64,000 nt of DNA from Streptomyces sp. NBC_00513 (GTDB taxonomy: Bacteria > Actinomycetota > Actinomycetes > Streptomycetales > Streptomycetaceae), in contig NZ_CP107845.1 of assembly GCF_041431415.1 (NCBI RefSeq), forward strand, positions 8,254,249-8,318,248. The letters run 5' to 3'. A model generated the notes under the pieces. The model ran no database searches and was not told where the DNA came from. It saw nothing but the letters and a program-made list of their open reading frames with translations. The translations under genes and the position numbers were made by a program. This document shows positions 16,457 to 24,879 of this stretch, in pieces (positions within the stretch are counted from its first letter, which is position 1; each line of letters opens with the position of its first letter).

Positions 16457-18424
16457 TCATGCCGGAGGGACCAGCATCTGTTCGGTGCCGAGGCTGTTGG
16501 TGCGGGTGTCGCGGTACATGGTGGTTTCGCCGTCACTCCAGCGGATGACGAGGTCGTTGGTGAGGCTGTCGCCGGTGTAGTTGCCGGTGGTCATGACGAC
16601 GCTGTGGGTCCAGGTCTTGTTGGGGCCGTGGACCGGTTGCTCGGAGCCGAGGCCGGCGGTGGTGGTGCCTACGTAGTTGTTGAGTGCGCCGCTTGTCCAG
16701 CGGACCATGAGGTCCCATTTCTGGTTGCCGGAGTACTGTCCGGCGGTCAGCAGGGTGGCGTCCTTCCACGCGCTGTTGGGGTCCTTGAGTTTGTATTCCT
16801 GGCCGAGGGTGCCGGCGCCGACGTTGGTGAAGAGACTGAGTTCGCCGTCGGACCAGCGGACCATGAGGTCGGTGACGTAGGTGGTGGCGTTGAAGCGGCC
16901 TGCGGCGATCTGGGTGGCGTGGCTCCAGACGGATCCGGAGGGGGCCATTTCAGTGATGCTGCCGAGGCCGTTGGATCCGATGTCGGCGTGGAGGGTCATG
17001 CGGCCGTCGTTCCAGCGGACCATGAGGTCGAACTGGTTCGAGCCGGTGAAATCGCCTGCCGTGATGGTCGCGGCTTCTTTCCATGCCGCGTTGGGTGCCT
17101 GGAGCTGGCGTTCGGGGCGGAAGCCGCCGATGCCGTCGCCGGGGTAGAGGGTGGCTTCACCGTCGGTCCAGATGACGAGCATGTCGCTGTGTCCGGTGTT
17201 GCTGAAGTCTCCGGAGGCGATCTGCTTGGCGTGCTTCCAGGTTTCTCCGCTGCCCGGGAGTGCTGGGCCGTCGTTCGGGGGCTGGTAGGGGTTGGGGCGT
17301 TTCACGTTGTCCGGGCCGATGCCGTTGGCGGCGTCGTTGTAGAGGTCCTGGGCGTCCTTGCCGAAGAGGGGCGCGTACGAGACCCAGTCGACGTTGGCGT
17401 CGTTGCCTCCGCCGTTGTATCCGCCGAGGTTGCCGATGACCTGTCCGCTGCGGGTCTTGGCGTCGTAGCCCTTGATCCAGGGGCTGCCGGAGACGCCTCC
17501 GTAGTAGCCGCCGCACTCCATCTGCATCTGCCGGAACCGGTGGAGCCGTTTGGTGCGAACGGTGCAGGTGATGGCCCTGTGGGTCGGGTTGTCCTTGAAG
17601 CTGCTGGGGTAGCCGACCACGGTCACTGTGTGGTCGTATCCCGATGCCTGGGTGAAGGTCAGTCCGCCGGTGACGTTCTCCACCAGGCCCTTTGCGCTCG
17701 GGCCGGCTGTGGCGAAGGCGATGTCGAGGTCGGACGTGGGGCCCTTGGTGTAGTTCTCGTACCGCGGGTCCAGGTAGACGTCGGTGATGGGAAAGATGCC
17801 CGAGGGCTGCGAGCCCGCGTCCAGGCCGTGGCGGTACTGCGGTACGAAGATGCGCTGCGTAGCGTTCTTGAGGCCGGTCCCGCAGTGACCTGCGGTGAGC
17901 ACGAGGTTCTTTCCCTTGCTGCGTACGACGCTGCCGGTGCAGGAGGTGGCGGTGCCGTGGATGGGCTTGCCCTTGTAGAAGAACGTCCCGACCATGGGGA
18001 GTCCTTCGAAGTGGCTGGCGGTGGGGGTGTCTGCCGGTGGTGCGGCTGCGAGGCCTCGCGCCGCTTCGGAGGCTCTGCCGCGGTCGGCGTCGATCGGCTT
18101 TGCCCGGGCCATGCGCTCCGCGGTCCAGAACGCAAGCTCACCGGACAGGTCAGGACGGGAGGTCGCTGCCTGGTTGGTGGCGGAGCTGGGTGGGGGAGTG
18201 GCCGGCGGTGATTCCCGGGGACGGGGAGGAGTTGGGGTGGGGACGGGTGTTGACCGTTCGGGCCGACCGTGCGTCTTGGAGGGGAAGGGCGTGGGTGGGG
18301 CGGTCGGTGACGGTAAGGACTCAGCGGGTGTGGGACTGGGTCCGGCTGCGGCGGCCGGAGTCACGAACAGGGCAGCTGCGAGAGTGAGCGTGGTCGCAGT
18401 GATCCATCGGGTTCTTCTTCTCAA
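16457..18424 (-). CDS. Secreted trypsin-like serine protease with FG-GAP-like repeats
   Basis: 655 residues. A signal peptide (1-~26, LFVTPAAAA) is followed by a Pro/Ser/Thr-rich linker (28-90). The protease domain has H180 in LVLTAGHCG, D234 in SDLDIAF and S312 in GGVSGSPW, so the triad is complete. From ~390 on there are five tandem ~50-residue repeats of the form DLMVRWSDGELSLF, an FG-GAP/VCBS-like beta-propeller that may bind cell surface or polymer. The protein should be exported and active outside the cell. It is divergent from the membrane-anchored protein at 18544. A second, inactive-looking relative is at 51072-52592. Confidence 0.85.
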   Translation of the reverse strand: MRRRTRWITATTLTLAAALFVTPAAAAGPSPTPAESLPSPTAPPTPFPSKTHGRPERSTPVPTPTPPRPRESPPATPPPSSATNQAATSRPDLSGELAFWTAERMARAKPIDADRGRASEAARGLAAAPPADTPTASHFEGLPMVGTFFYKGKPIHGTATSCTGSVVRSKGKNLVLTAGHCGTGLKNATQRIFVPQYRHGLDAGSQPSGIFPITDVYLDPRYENYTKGPTSDLDIAFATAGPSAKGLVENVTGGLTFTQASGYDHTVTVVGYPSSFKDNPTHRAITCTVRTKRLHRFRQMQMECGGYYGGVSGSPWIKGYDAKTRSGQVIGNLGGYNGGGNDANVDWVSYAPLFGKDAQDLYNDAANGIGPDNVKRPNPYQPPNDGPALPGSGETWKHAKQIASGDFSNTGHSDMLVIWTDGEATLYPGDGIGGFRPERQLQAPNAAWKEAATITAGDFTGSNQFDLMVRWNDGRMTLHADIGSNGLGSITEMAPSGSVWSHATQIAAGRFNATTYVTDLMVRWSDGELSLFTNVGAGTLGQEYKLKDPNSAWKDATLLTAGQYSGNQKWDLMVRWTSGALNNYVGTTTAGLGSEQPVHGPNKTWTHSVVMTTGNYTGDSLTNDLVIRWSDGETTMYRDTRTNSLGTEQMLVPPA

Positions 18425-18543
18425 GGAAGGGCGCTTTCTGGGCGTACTGGTGACGCAGCGGGTTGCATTGGTGCGTCAGTTCGATAAGCAGGCAGGCTAT
18501 TCAGGGACCTGAAAGATCGTCAACAGAGAATGAAAGGCATCAA

Positions 18544-19431
18544 ATGGGGTTAATCCGAGTCAGCCGCAGCGCCGCAAGCATGGTGATCATCCTGTCGTCG
18601 GCAGGGACGGGCGCGGCGTCGGCCTTGCCGGCCACGGACGCGCCGAAGCCACTGCCGAGCGGGGCGTCGCTCTCCGTCCAGCCCGGTGACCGGGTGGCCG
18701 TGTCCACGCCGGCCCGGGTCTCCGCTGATGCCCGCAACGGCGTCCGGGTCACGTCCGGCGCGTTCGCCAAGGACGGCATGCTGAGGATGCAGAACACTGT
18801 CGTCACGGCCGTCGTGACCATCTCCTGTGCAGCGACTGCCGGTCCCCATGAGGTGTTCCTGAAGCCTCCGGCCGACGAGCAGGAGGAATCAGGTGGCAGC
18901 CGGCTGTGGGGAAGCGTGCAGGTGGCTGCGGCCGACGGGCAGGCGCGCGAGGAGTGTACCCGCCGTACGGCGCAGGCGCCGGAGGAGTCGCAGGAGGAGG
19001 ACTGGGGCCGTGACGCGCCGTGGCCGCAGACGCCGTGGCATGTGCGAACCGTGCAGGCCGGAGCCCGGATCGCCGCTCAAGACAACACGCACACTGCGTA
19101 TGACGGCCAGGTGAAGCTGACGTCTTCCGGCTTCACGGCCCCTGTGGTGATGCGTGGCGACAAGATGGCCACGGCCACAGCCGCGATCCGGTGCGATGCA
19201 CAGCCAGGCCTCTACACCGTGGAGTGGAAAGAGGCTGGTAAGTCGCAGAAGGTCTGGGCCCGCTACCGGGTCACACAGGCCGCACCCGACTGCATGGACG
19301 CTGAAGCGCAACCCCAGGCAGGAGGCTCGGCGTCGCGAGCCCCGTGGCTGGCCGGGGGCGCAGGCACTCTGCTGGCCCTCACCCTTGGAACGTCACTGTG
19401 GCTACGACGCCGACGGGCGAAGTCCAGCTGA
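18544..19431 (+). CDS. Secreted protein with C-terminal membrane anchor
   Basis: 295 residues. GAAAGG precedes ATG 18544. The signal peptide (MVIILSSAGTGAASALPA) ends near residue 28. The ectodomain seems to hold two similar modules: VRVTSGAFAKDGML with VVTISCAAT, and VKLTSSGFTAPVVM with ATAAIRCDAQPGLYTVEW. Each has Cys residues and ends in a Pro/Cys segment. A C-terminal TM helix (GGAGTLLALTLGTSLWL) and the stop-transfer RRRRAK keep it at the surface. There is no LPxTG. It is divergent from the protease at 18424, and the two could share a promoter region. Confidence 0.6.
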   Translation: MGLIRVSRSAASMVIILSSAGTGAASALPATDAPKPLPSGASLSVQPGDRVAVSTPARVSADARNGVRVTSGAFAKDGMLRMQNTVVTAVVTISCAATAGPHEVFLKPPADEQEESGGSRLWGSVQVAAADGQAREECTRRTAQAPEESQEEDWGRDAPWPQTPWHVRTVQAGARIAAQDNTHTAYDGQVKLTSSGFTAPVVMRGDKMATATAAIRCDAQPGLYTVEWKEAGKSQKVWARYRVTQAAPDCMDAEAQPQAGGSASRAPWLAGGAGTLLALTLGTSLWLRRRRAKSS

Positions 19432-19436
19432 ACTGC

Positions 19437-19835
19437 GGCACCCCAACCGGGTTGACTAGGACTACCCGCTCCCTGCGGCCTGGGCGGATGCATGATGCGA
19501 CCGCCGCACGCAACGAAGGCATCGGGATCTGTTTCCAGCACTGTCCCGACGTCGAGGTCCTCCTCGACGACGGCTGTCTCGGGCTCCGACGTGATCACCC
19601 CCGGGCAGGCGGTCATCCCGCCCGGAAGGGCAACAAGATCAGCCCGCCCGAAGTCCTTGAGGCCCGTCGAAGAGCCCGTCACCGGAACTCTTCGAAGCGC
19701 ATCACTGTCGAACACGCCCTCGTCGACCACAAACGCTGGAAGCAACTGACCCGCTGGCCCCACCGACGCGAGACCCTGCCCGCCACCTGTCAGGCCATCG
19801 CACGTCTCGTCTCCGGCCGCGCTGTGGAGACCTGA
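19437..19835 (+). pseudogene. IS5-type transposase, C-terminal fragment
   Basis: One frame reads GRMHDATAARNEGI, then VEVLLDDGCLGLRRDHP, RITVEHALVDHKRWKQLTRW and ATCQAIARLVSGR. This matches the last third of IS5-family DDE transposases, with E in VEHAL as the final acidic residue. The N-terminal part is absent: the fragment begins right after the stop of the anchored protein. Confidence 0.65.
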
Positions 19836-19989
19836 GAATCGGCCACGACCAGGAGAAACACGCCTCACCCGCTATCACGCACCAGCCCGTTAGTGGTTGT
19901 TGTCTTTCCGGTCGTGACCGCAGTGTCTCCGCTGGTCGGACGTGGGCGTGGTCATTCGGTGGGAGGGGTGGTCTGTCGGGTTGTCGCTC

Positions 19990-20328
19990 TCCGGGTCGCG
20001 GATGCCGTCGGTTTCTGGGTTGGTGGAACAGCGGGAGCTCACCGCTCGCCGTCGTGTGGAGGAGTTGCGGGAGGAAGCCGATCGCGTCCAGGCCGAGCTG
20101 GTGGTGGTCGAGCAGGGCTGGAAGGAGCGGGTCATTGCCCGCTCGACGGGTCGACGAGGTCTTGGCCCCGAGCGGTGATGGAGCTGCCGGGTCCGGGATG
20201 CCATCGAGGTCGTGCGGGATACCGATCCGCAGCCTGAATCGGCTATGGAAACAGCGAAACCGAAATCAGTGGTGCCGATGTGGCGCGCGGGGCGGCGCAT
20301 GGTGCTCACCGCCGAAGTCTCGCAGTAG
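19990..20328 (+). pseudogene. Frameshifted remnant of a small Streptomyces hypothetical
   Basis: Coding-like segments run through three frames in order: RELTARRRVEELREEADRVQ, then RRVDEVLAPSGDGAAG, then DAIEVVRDTDPQPESAMETA ending TAEVSQ at 20328. Together they resemble the N-terminal coiled-coil half of a widespread Streptomyces hypothetical protein often found near insertion elements. The C-terminal helix-turn-helix-like part is missing. Confidence 0.45.
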
Positions 20329-20876
20329 AACTGTGACGGGCCGTCTGCCGAGGGGTCTGCAGGAACCGCCCGAACTCAGCCGCACGGAGAGGGATTCACG
20401 TCACCAGACCGCTGTTTCTCGCCATTTCCTCCGGGTATCCCGACATGAGTATGGGCCACCGAGCGTAAGAAGTCGTTTCCATTTCAATCGAACTGGGGTG
20501 GAATTATCGATTCATGCTGTCACTTTGTGTGAACTGCTGGGTTGTTTTGCGCCAGACTGGCCGATGGCGACGGCAGTGTGGGCTGTCTGGAGCCATTAGG
20601 TTCGGCAGGCACATCTTTGAGTGCCTGTCAGCTCGCGTGAAGCAAAGGGTTCCGCGGCATGTCGCCCATGACTTGTTCACTGTGCTCGCCGGTTGATCAC
20701 ATGCAGAGCTGCGGGATACGTTCCACCTTGAGCACGCCCCGGCCAGACCAACCAGGTCGGTATATGGGGGCAATTAATGGGGAAGAAGTCCGCAGGGAGA
20801 CCTTTCGGTTTCCACGCCAGTTTCGGTCACCCGGACGGGCTTCCTCCCCTTGCGATTGAACGCAAGGAGATTCTAC
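20329..20876. other. Upstream region of the peptide/ABC cassette
   Basis: About 550 bp, with 20440-20720 noticeably less GC-rich than its surroundings. No gene is supported. It probably contains the promoter of the cassette. AAGGAGA at 20863-20869 is the ribosome binding site of the precursor gene. Confidence 0.4.
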
Positions 20877-21350
20877 ATGAACCGCAATACTGTCCGTATA
20901 GCGACGGTTTCGGCCTTAGCCGCCCTCACCCTCGGCGCCGGCGCCAGCCTGGCACAGGCATCGGAGGCCCCCCAGGCGCGTCCGGCGGCCACCGTCCAGG
21001 CGACCCTGTCGGCGTCCGACGCCCGCGCCCTCCTCGCCAACCCGGCCGTCTCGGCCGAGCTGAAGGCCGAGGACGCGCAGACGTTGCGCGCGGTCGCCAA
21101 CGGCACCGCCACCGAGGTCCAGGCCCGCGCCGCCATCGGTGGAGCCGTCAAGGCTCTGTTCAACCTGCTGAAGAAGTACGGCGGGAAGATCCTGAGCGGC
21201 GCGTACAACGCCGCCAAGGCCGGATGGGGCAAGTTCCGTTCGTACATGGACGGCCTGCCCTGGTACCACCCGGTGCGTATCGCCTGGGTCGCGGCCGGCG
21301 CCGAGATTCAGTACCAGCTGTACACCTACATCCGCAGCCTGGTCGTGTAG
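20877..21350 (+). CDS. Secreted bacteriocin-like cationic peptide precursor
   Basis: 157 residues from ATG 20877, after a strong AAGGAGA. The signal peptide is MNRNTVRIATVSALAALTLG, with cleavage near AQA-SEA (~27). An acidic/neutral propeptide follows (LSASDARALLANPAVSAEL, ending EVQARAA ~82). The last ~75 residues are strongly cationic and amphipathic, rich in Lys, Gly, Ala, Trp and Tyr: GGAVKALFNLLKKYGGKI, AAKAGWGKF, YQLYTYIRSLVV. This layout is that of a secreted pore-forming bacteriocin or antimicrobial precursor. It is followed by a small membrane protein and an ABC ATPase/permease pair, the usual immunity/export set. I recognise no named family. Confidence 0.6.
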   Translation: MNRNTVRIATVSALAALTLGAGASLAQASEAPQARPAATVQATLSASDARALLANPAVSAELKAEDAQTLRAVANGTATEVQARAAIGGAVKALFNLLKKYGGKILSGAYNAAKAGWGKFRSYMDGLPWYHPVRIAWVAAGAEIQYQLYTYIRSLVV

Positions 21351-21358
21351 GGGAAGAG

Positions 21359-21384
21359 GTGGTGCCCCGGTACCGGGGCACCAC
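21359..21384 (+). terminator. Perfect 26-bp palindrome after the precursor gene
   Basis: GTGGTGCCCCGGTACCGGGGCACCAC equals its own reverse complement and starts 8 bases after the precursor stop. As RNA it forms a strong hairpin, probably a partial terminator that makes more precursor mRNA than downstream mRNA, or an mRNA-stability element. Confidence 0.75.
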
Positions 21385-21442
21385 CCGCCGCCGCGATAGG
21401 CCGGCGGCGTGTCGTCCAGCCCGGCTCGTTAGGAAGAATCTG

Positions 21443-21712
21443 ATGGCCAGTACCGAAGTGTCTCCTGATCTGCGACATCTGTGGGCTTCTCCCGCTTACT
21501 TCATTACGGGGGCCTTCATCGCGTTCAACATCTTCGGCAACCGGGGTGTGGGCTGGGCCCTGATGGCTGCGGGTCTCCTCGGACCGCTCGGCGCCCTCGT
21601 CTGGGGTGCCTTCCGACGCGAACGGCCCGACTCGTTCGGGATCATCCCGGTCGGGGCACTGGTGCTGTTCACGGTGCTCTTCGGCATCGCCGAAGGTTTC
21701 CCCTGGTCCTGA
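21443..21712 (+). CDS. Small polytopic membrane protein, possible immunity protein
   Basis: 89 residues after AGGAAG. Two to three hydrophobic helices are visible: YFITGAFIAFNIFG, GWALMAAGLLGPLGALVWG and IIPVGALVLFTVLFGIAEG. RRERPDS sits between the last two. Small size, position between a secreted cationic peptide and an ABC transporter, and co-orientation suggest a self-protection role. The family is not recognised, and a simple accessory membrane protein is also possible. Confidence 0.55.
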   Translation: MASTEVSPDLRHLWASPAYFITGAFIAFNIFGNRGVGWALMAAGLLGPLGALVWGAFRRERPDSFGIIPVGALVLFTVLFGIAEGFPWS

Positions 21713-21748
21713 CCCGTGGTCAGGATCCCTGCACGTTAGGAACACACT

Positions 21749-22662
21749 GTGCCGCAAAGCGGTGTACTGGCCGAAGCTCAGGGCCTGCGGCGCTCGTTCG
21801 GCAGCAGAACGGTTCTCGATGACGTGTCTCTGACGCTGCACGCGGGCGAGGTGACCGGGTTCGTGGGCGCCAATGGCGCCGGCAAGACCACCACGATCCG
21901 GCTGATGCTGGGCCTCGCCCATGGCGAGGGCAGGGCACTCTTCCTTGGTCGTCCGCTGCACGCCTGGGGATCCCCCGGAAAGGTCGTGGGCGCGGTCCTC
22001 GGCGGAATTGCGGGCCACCCGAAGCATCGGGTCCGGTCGCATTTGCGGATGGTGGCCGCCGGGTGCGGCGCGTCCGACCAACGTGTCGACGAAATGCTGG
22101 AACGGGTGGGGCTCACCCAGGCCGCCCGGCTGAAACTCTCCCAGCTTTCTCTGGGAATGGCACAGCGCGTGGGAATCGCGCAGGCATTGCTCGGCGATCC
22201 GCCGGTGCTCATCCTCGACGAGCCCGCGAACGGCCTTGACCCGCACGCGATCCGCTGGCTGCGCGAGTTCCTTCGGGCCCAGGCAGCGGAGGGCAGGGCC
22301 ATCATGGTGTCCAGCCATCTGCTGGGCGAGATGGAGCAGCTCGCGGACCGTGTGGCGGTGCTGTCGCATGGCCGCGTCGTGGCCGCCTCGCCGATCGCGG
22401 ACCTGCTGTCCCGGGCCGGCGACCAGGCCGTGGTGACCGTACAGCACCGGACCTGCCACAGCTCGCACGCCTGGTGAAGGAGAGAGGCGGTCGGTTGGAA
22501 CCGACCGGCGGGCCGAGCGCGCACATCACCGGCCTGGACCGGATCCAAGTCGCCATCCTGGCGGCGGAGGGCGGCGTGCCCCTGCACTGGCTGTCCCAGG
22601 AGATGCCCTCGCTGGAGGACTTCTACCTGTCCATCGCGGAAGAGGAGTTCAAGATCTCGTGA
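21749..22662 (+). CDS. ABC transporter ATP-binding protein with late frameshift
   Basis: From GTG 21749, residues 1-~230 form a complete nucleotide-binding domain: Walker A GANGAGKTTT, signature LSLGMAQR, Walker B LILDEPANGLDP and H-loop SSHLL. The frame ends at 22477 after VVTVQHRTCHSSHAW. One frame over, from ~22448, the expected tail resumes (PDLPQLARLVKERGGRLEP, then EMPSLEDFYLSIAEEEFKIS) to TGA 22660-22662, which overlaps the permease GTG (GTGA). A one-base change, or a -1 shift, separates the tail. All ATPase motifs lie upstream of it, so a shortened protein could still work. It resembles the CcmA/bacitracin-type exporter subunits. Confidence 0.75.
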
Positions 22663-23567
22663 CCGCGCCCCCGACACATATTCCGCCGACCGCCGACGTG
22701 CCCATGCCCCCGCCTTCTGGCACCCCGCGGATGACCCCGACCGACGAGGCGTTTCGCAACGCATGCCGGTATGAGTGGCGACACCTCACGGGCCTGCGCT
22801 CCACGTGGGTACTCCTCGGCGTAGTGGCAACCCTGAGCCTCCTGACCGGGCCCGGGCTCCTGTTCGACCTGGACAAGACGAGAACGATCAGCGCCGCGTC
22901 GATGGGCGACGTGCTGGCATGGGCGCCGATGGCGACTCAGCTCCCCCTGCTGTGCTTCTTCGTCCTGGTCCTCGGTACGGGCCCGGTCTCCACCGACCTG
23001 GTGCGCGGCGCGGCGCGCACGACGTGGCTGGCGGTCAACGGACGCCGGATAGCGTACGCGGCCAAGGGCACGGTCGGATTCCTGGTGGGCGCCGCAGTGG
23101 CGGCGGCCAGCGCGCTGGTGGGCGCGGTCTCGGCGGCTCTCGTCCTGGCCGTCTCTGGAGCACCGCAGCCGGCGTGGGGCGCGGTGCTGGTGCCTGTGCT
23201 GCGGTTTGTACTGTGGATGGGCTGCTGGGCACTGCTGTGCATGGCCCTGGTGGCACTGATGCGGAACAGGATCGTGCCGGTGCTGGTGCTCTGTATGTGG
23301 CCGTTGCTGGGCGAGCGGCTGGCGGGCCTGCTGCTGGGGTACGTCCCCGGACTGGATGGTGTGGCCGACTGGCTGCCCTTCGCGGCCGGCCGGGCGATGC
23401 TCACCGACGTTTCGGCGCTCGCAGGAGAGGACCGATCGTTCGCAGCAGGCATGGTGGGGTCGGACCTCTCGACCCCAGTGGCCCTGGTGGTCTTCCTGCT
23501 CTATACGGCGGCATTGACAGCGGCGGGCTACTGGGCGTACAGCCGCCGAGAGGCCACAACCGGCTGA
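22659..23567 (+). CDS. ABC transporter permease
   Basis: 302 residues from GTG 22659, translationally coupled to the ATPase by a 4-base overlap. About six hydrophobic segments: STWVLLGVVATLSLLTG, LPLLCFFVLVLGTG, GTVGFLVGAAVAAASALVGA, FVLWMGCWALLCMALVALM, VPVLVLCMWPLLGERLAG and VALVVFLLYTAALTAAGYW. VSTDLVRGAARTTWLAVNG matches the ABC-2 type pattern where target-gene edges face the cytoplasm. With the ATPase it should export or remove the cationic peptide, giving secretion or immunity. It is the last gene of the cassette. Confidence 0.8.
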   Translation: MTAPPTHIPPTADVPMPPPSGTPRMTPTDEAFRNACRYEWRHLTGLRSTWVLLGVVATLSLLTGPGLLFDLDKTRTISAASMGDVLAWAPMATQLPLLCFFVLVLGTGPVSTDLVRGAARTTWLAVNGRRIAYAAKGTVGFLVGAAVAAASALVGAVSAALVLAVSGAPQPAWGAVLVPVLRFVLWMGCWALLCMALVALMRNRIVPVLVLCMWPLLGERLAGLLLGYVPGLDGVADWLPFAAGRAMLTDVSALAGEDRSFAAGMVGSDLSTPVALVVFLLYTAALTAAGYWAYSRREATTG

Positions 23568-23700
23568 CGCCCACGCAATAGCGGGATGTGAATGAAGGAC
23601 ACCATGGTCTCCGTGTACGGAACTTCGCTGTCGACCACGGGAAGGCACTCGTATCGAAGTGCACCGGCCGACGGGCCTTGACCCCGGATTTTGAACACGT

Positions 23701-24505
23701 CTATGCGGCTTGGGTCAGGGTAGTTGCAGCTGGCTGGAGGTCGTTCTCGTAGGCGATCGGGGACCGGTGGCCGAGGCGGGAGTGCCGGCGGCGGGTGTTG
23801 TATCGGGTCAGCCAGCGGAACGCGTCGAGCCTGGCCTCGCGCTCGCTCGACCAGGCTTTGCGGCCTTTGAGCGTCTCCCTCTTGAAGGCGGCGTTGAAGC
23901 TTTCTGCGGCTGCGTTGTCGGCGCTGGATCCGATCGCGCCCATGCTCTGCCGGACCCCGGCTGACCTGCAGATTTCAGCGAAGGCCCTGCTCGAATATTG
24001 GGATCCGTGGTCCGTGTGCATGATCGCTCCGGCCAGGTTTCCACGGGTCCGCTCGGCTGCCGCCAGGGCGTCGATGACGAGCTCGGTTCGCATGTGATCG
24101 GCGATCGCCCACCCGGCCAGCCGGCGCGAGCACAAGTCGATGACGGTCGCGAGGTAGAGCGGCTTCGCGCCGCTGACCGGCAGGTATGTGATGTCGCCTA
24201 CGTACTTTCTGTTCACCTCGGCCGCGGTGAAGTCACGGCCGATCAGGTCCGGCGCCTTCGACGCGGCCTGGTCCGCGACGGTGGTGCGGTGCCGGCGACG
24301 CAACCGGACTCCCTCGAGCCCTATGGTCCGCATGATCCTGGCGACCCGCTTGTGGTTGACCACCGGACCCTCCTCGTCGCGGAGTTCCGCGGTGATTCTG
24401 GGGGCTCCGTAGGGAGAAGCTCGAACGGGCCAGGCCGAGGATGTCGCAGAGCCGCTTCACGCCGTGACGGCGCTGGTGATCGTCAACGAACTGGTAGCGG
24501 TTCAC
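23701..24505 (-). pseudogene. IS3-family OrfB with internal deletion
   Basis: It starts MNRYQFVDDHQRRHGVKRLC DI..LARSSF. Then ~30 residues normally present are missing, and the frame shifts to YGAPRITAELRDEEGP and VVNHKRVARIMRTIGL. The integrase core is intact afterwards: first D in YVGDITYLPV, second D in MHTDHGSQYSS and E in ADNAAAESFNAAFKRE. The deletion removes the N-terminal linker, so OrfAB fusion is impossible. Confidence 0.75.
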
Positions 24506-24807
24506 CAGCGCGTCTCCGTCGCGAAATATCGGGCCGCCTTGCGGAGAATGTCCCGTTCTTCCTCCAGCTCACGGATCCTCTTGCGGGCGGCGGCCAGCTC
24601 CGCCTGAACGGCGTCGCCGGCGGCCTGCGAGGTGGCCGGCGGTGCGGAGTGGGCGACAGGTCGGCGGCCGTCGGCGGCCCGGATCCAGTTCCTCAGCGTC
24701 TCGGTGTTCACCCCGAGATCAGCGGCGACCGACTTGATCGTCGCTCCCGGCCTCGACCGGTACAACGCGACCGCGTCCGCCTTGAACTCGGCGGGGTAAT
24801 GCTTCAT
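24502..24807 (-). CDS. IS3-family OrfA (helix-turn-helix)
   Basis: About 101 residues from MKHYPAEFKADAVALYRS. The helix-turn-helix is SVAADLGVNTETLRNWIRAA. A leucine-zipper-like C-terminus follows (AAARKRIRELEEERDILRKA), ending ARYFATETRW. It matches IS3/IS150-type OrfA, the DNA-binding half of the transposase normally joined to OrfB by a -1 frameshift. Confidence 0.85.
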   Translation of the reverse strand: MKHYPAEFKADAVALYRSRPGATIKSVAADLGVNTETLRNWIRAADGRRPVAHSAPPATSQAAGDAVQAELAAARKRIRELEEERDILRKAARYFATETRW

Positions 24808-24879
24808 CCCCACGGGGACTCCGTTCTCCCGGACCATCAAGATCCAAGTGTCTCCGGTGTCCAAAATCCAGGGTCAAGG

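Noticed and set aside
16454..18211. Long 585-codon plus-strand frame over the protease gene
   Set aside because: Antisense shadow of the 16457-18424 gene: Val/Gly-rich, no start signals, no domain. The minus-strand protein has signal peptide, catalytic triad and repeats.
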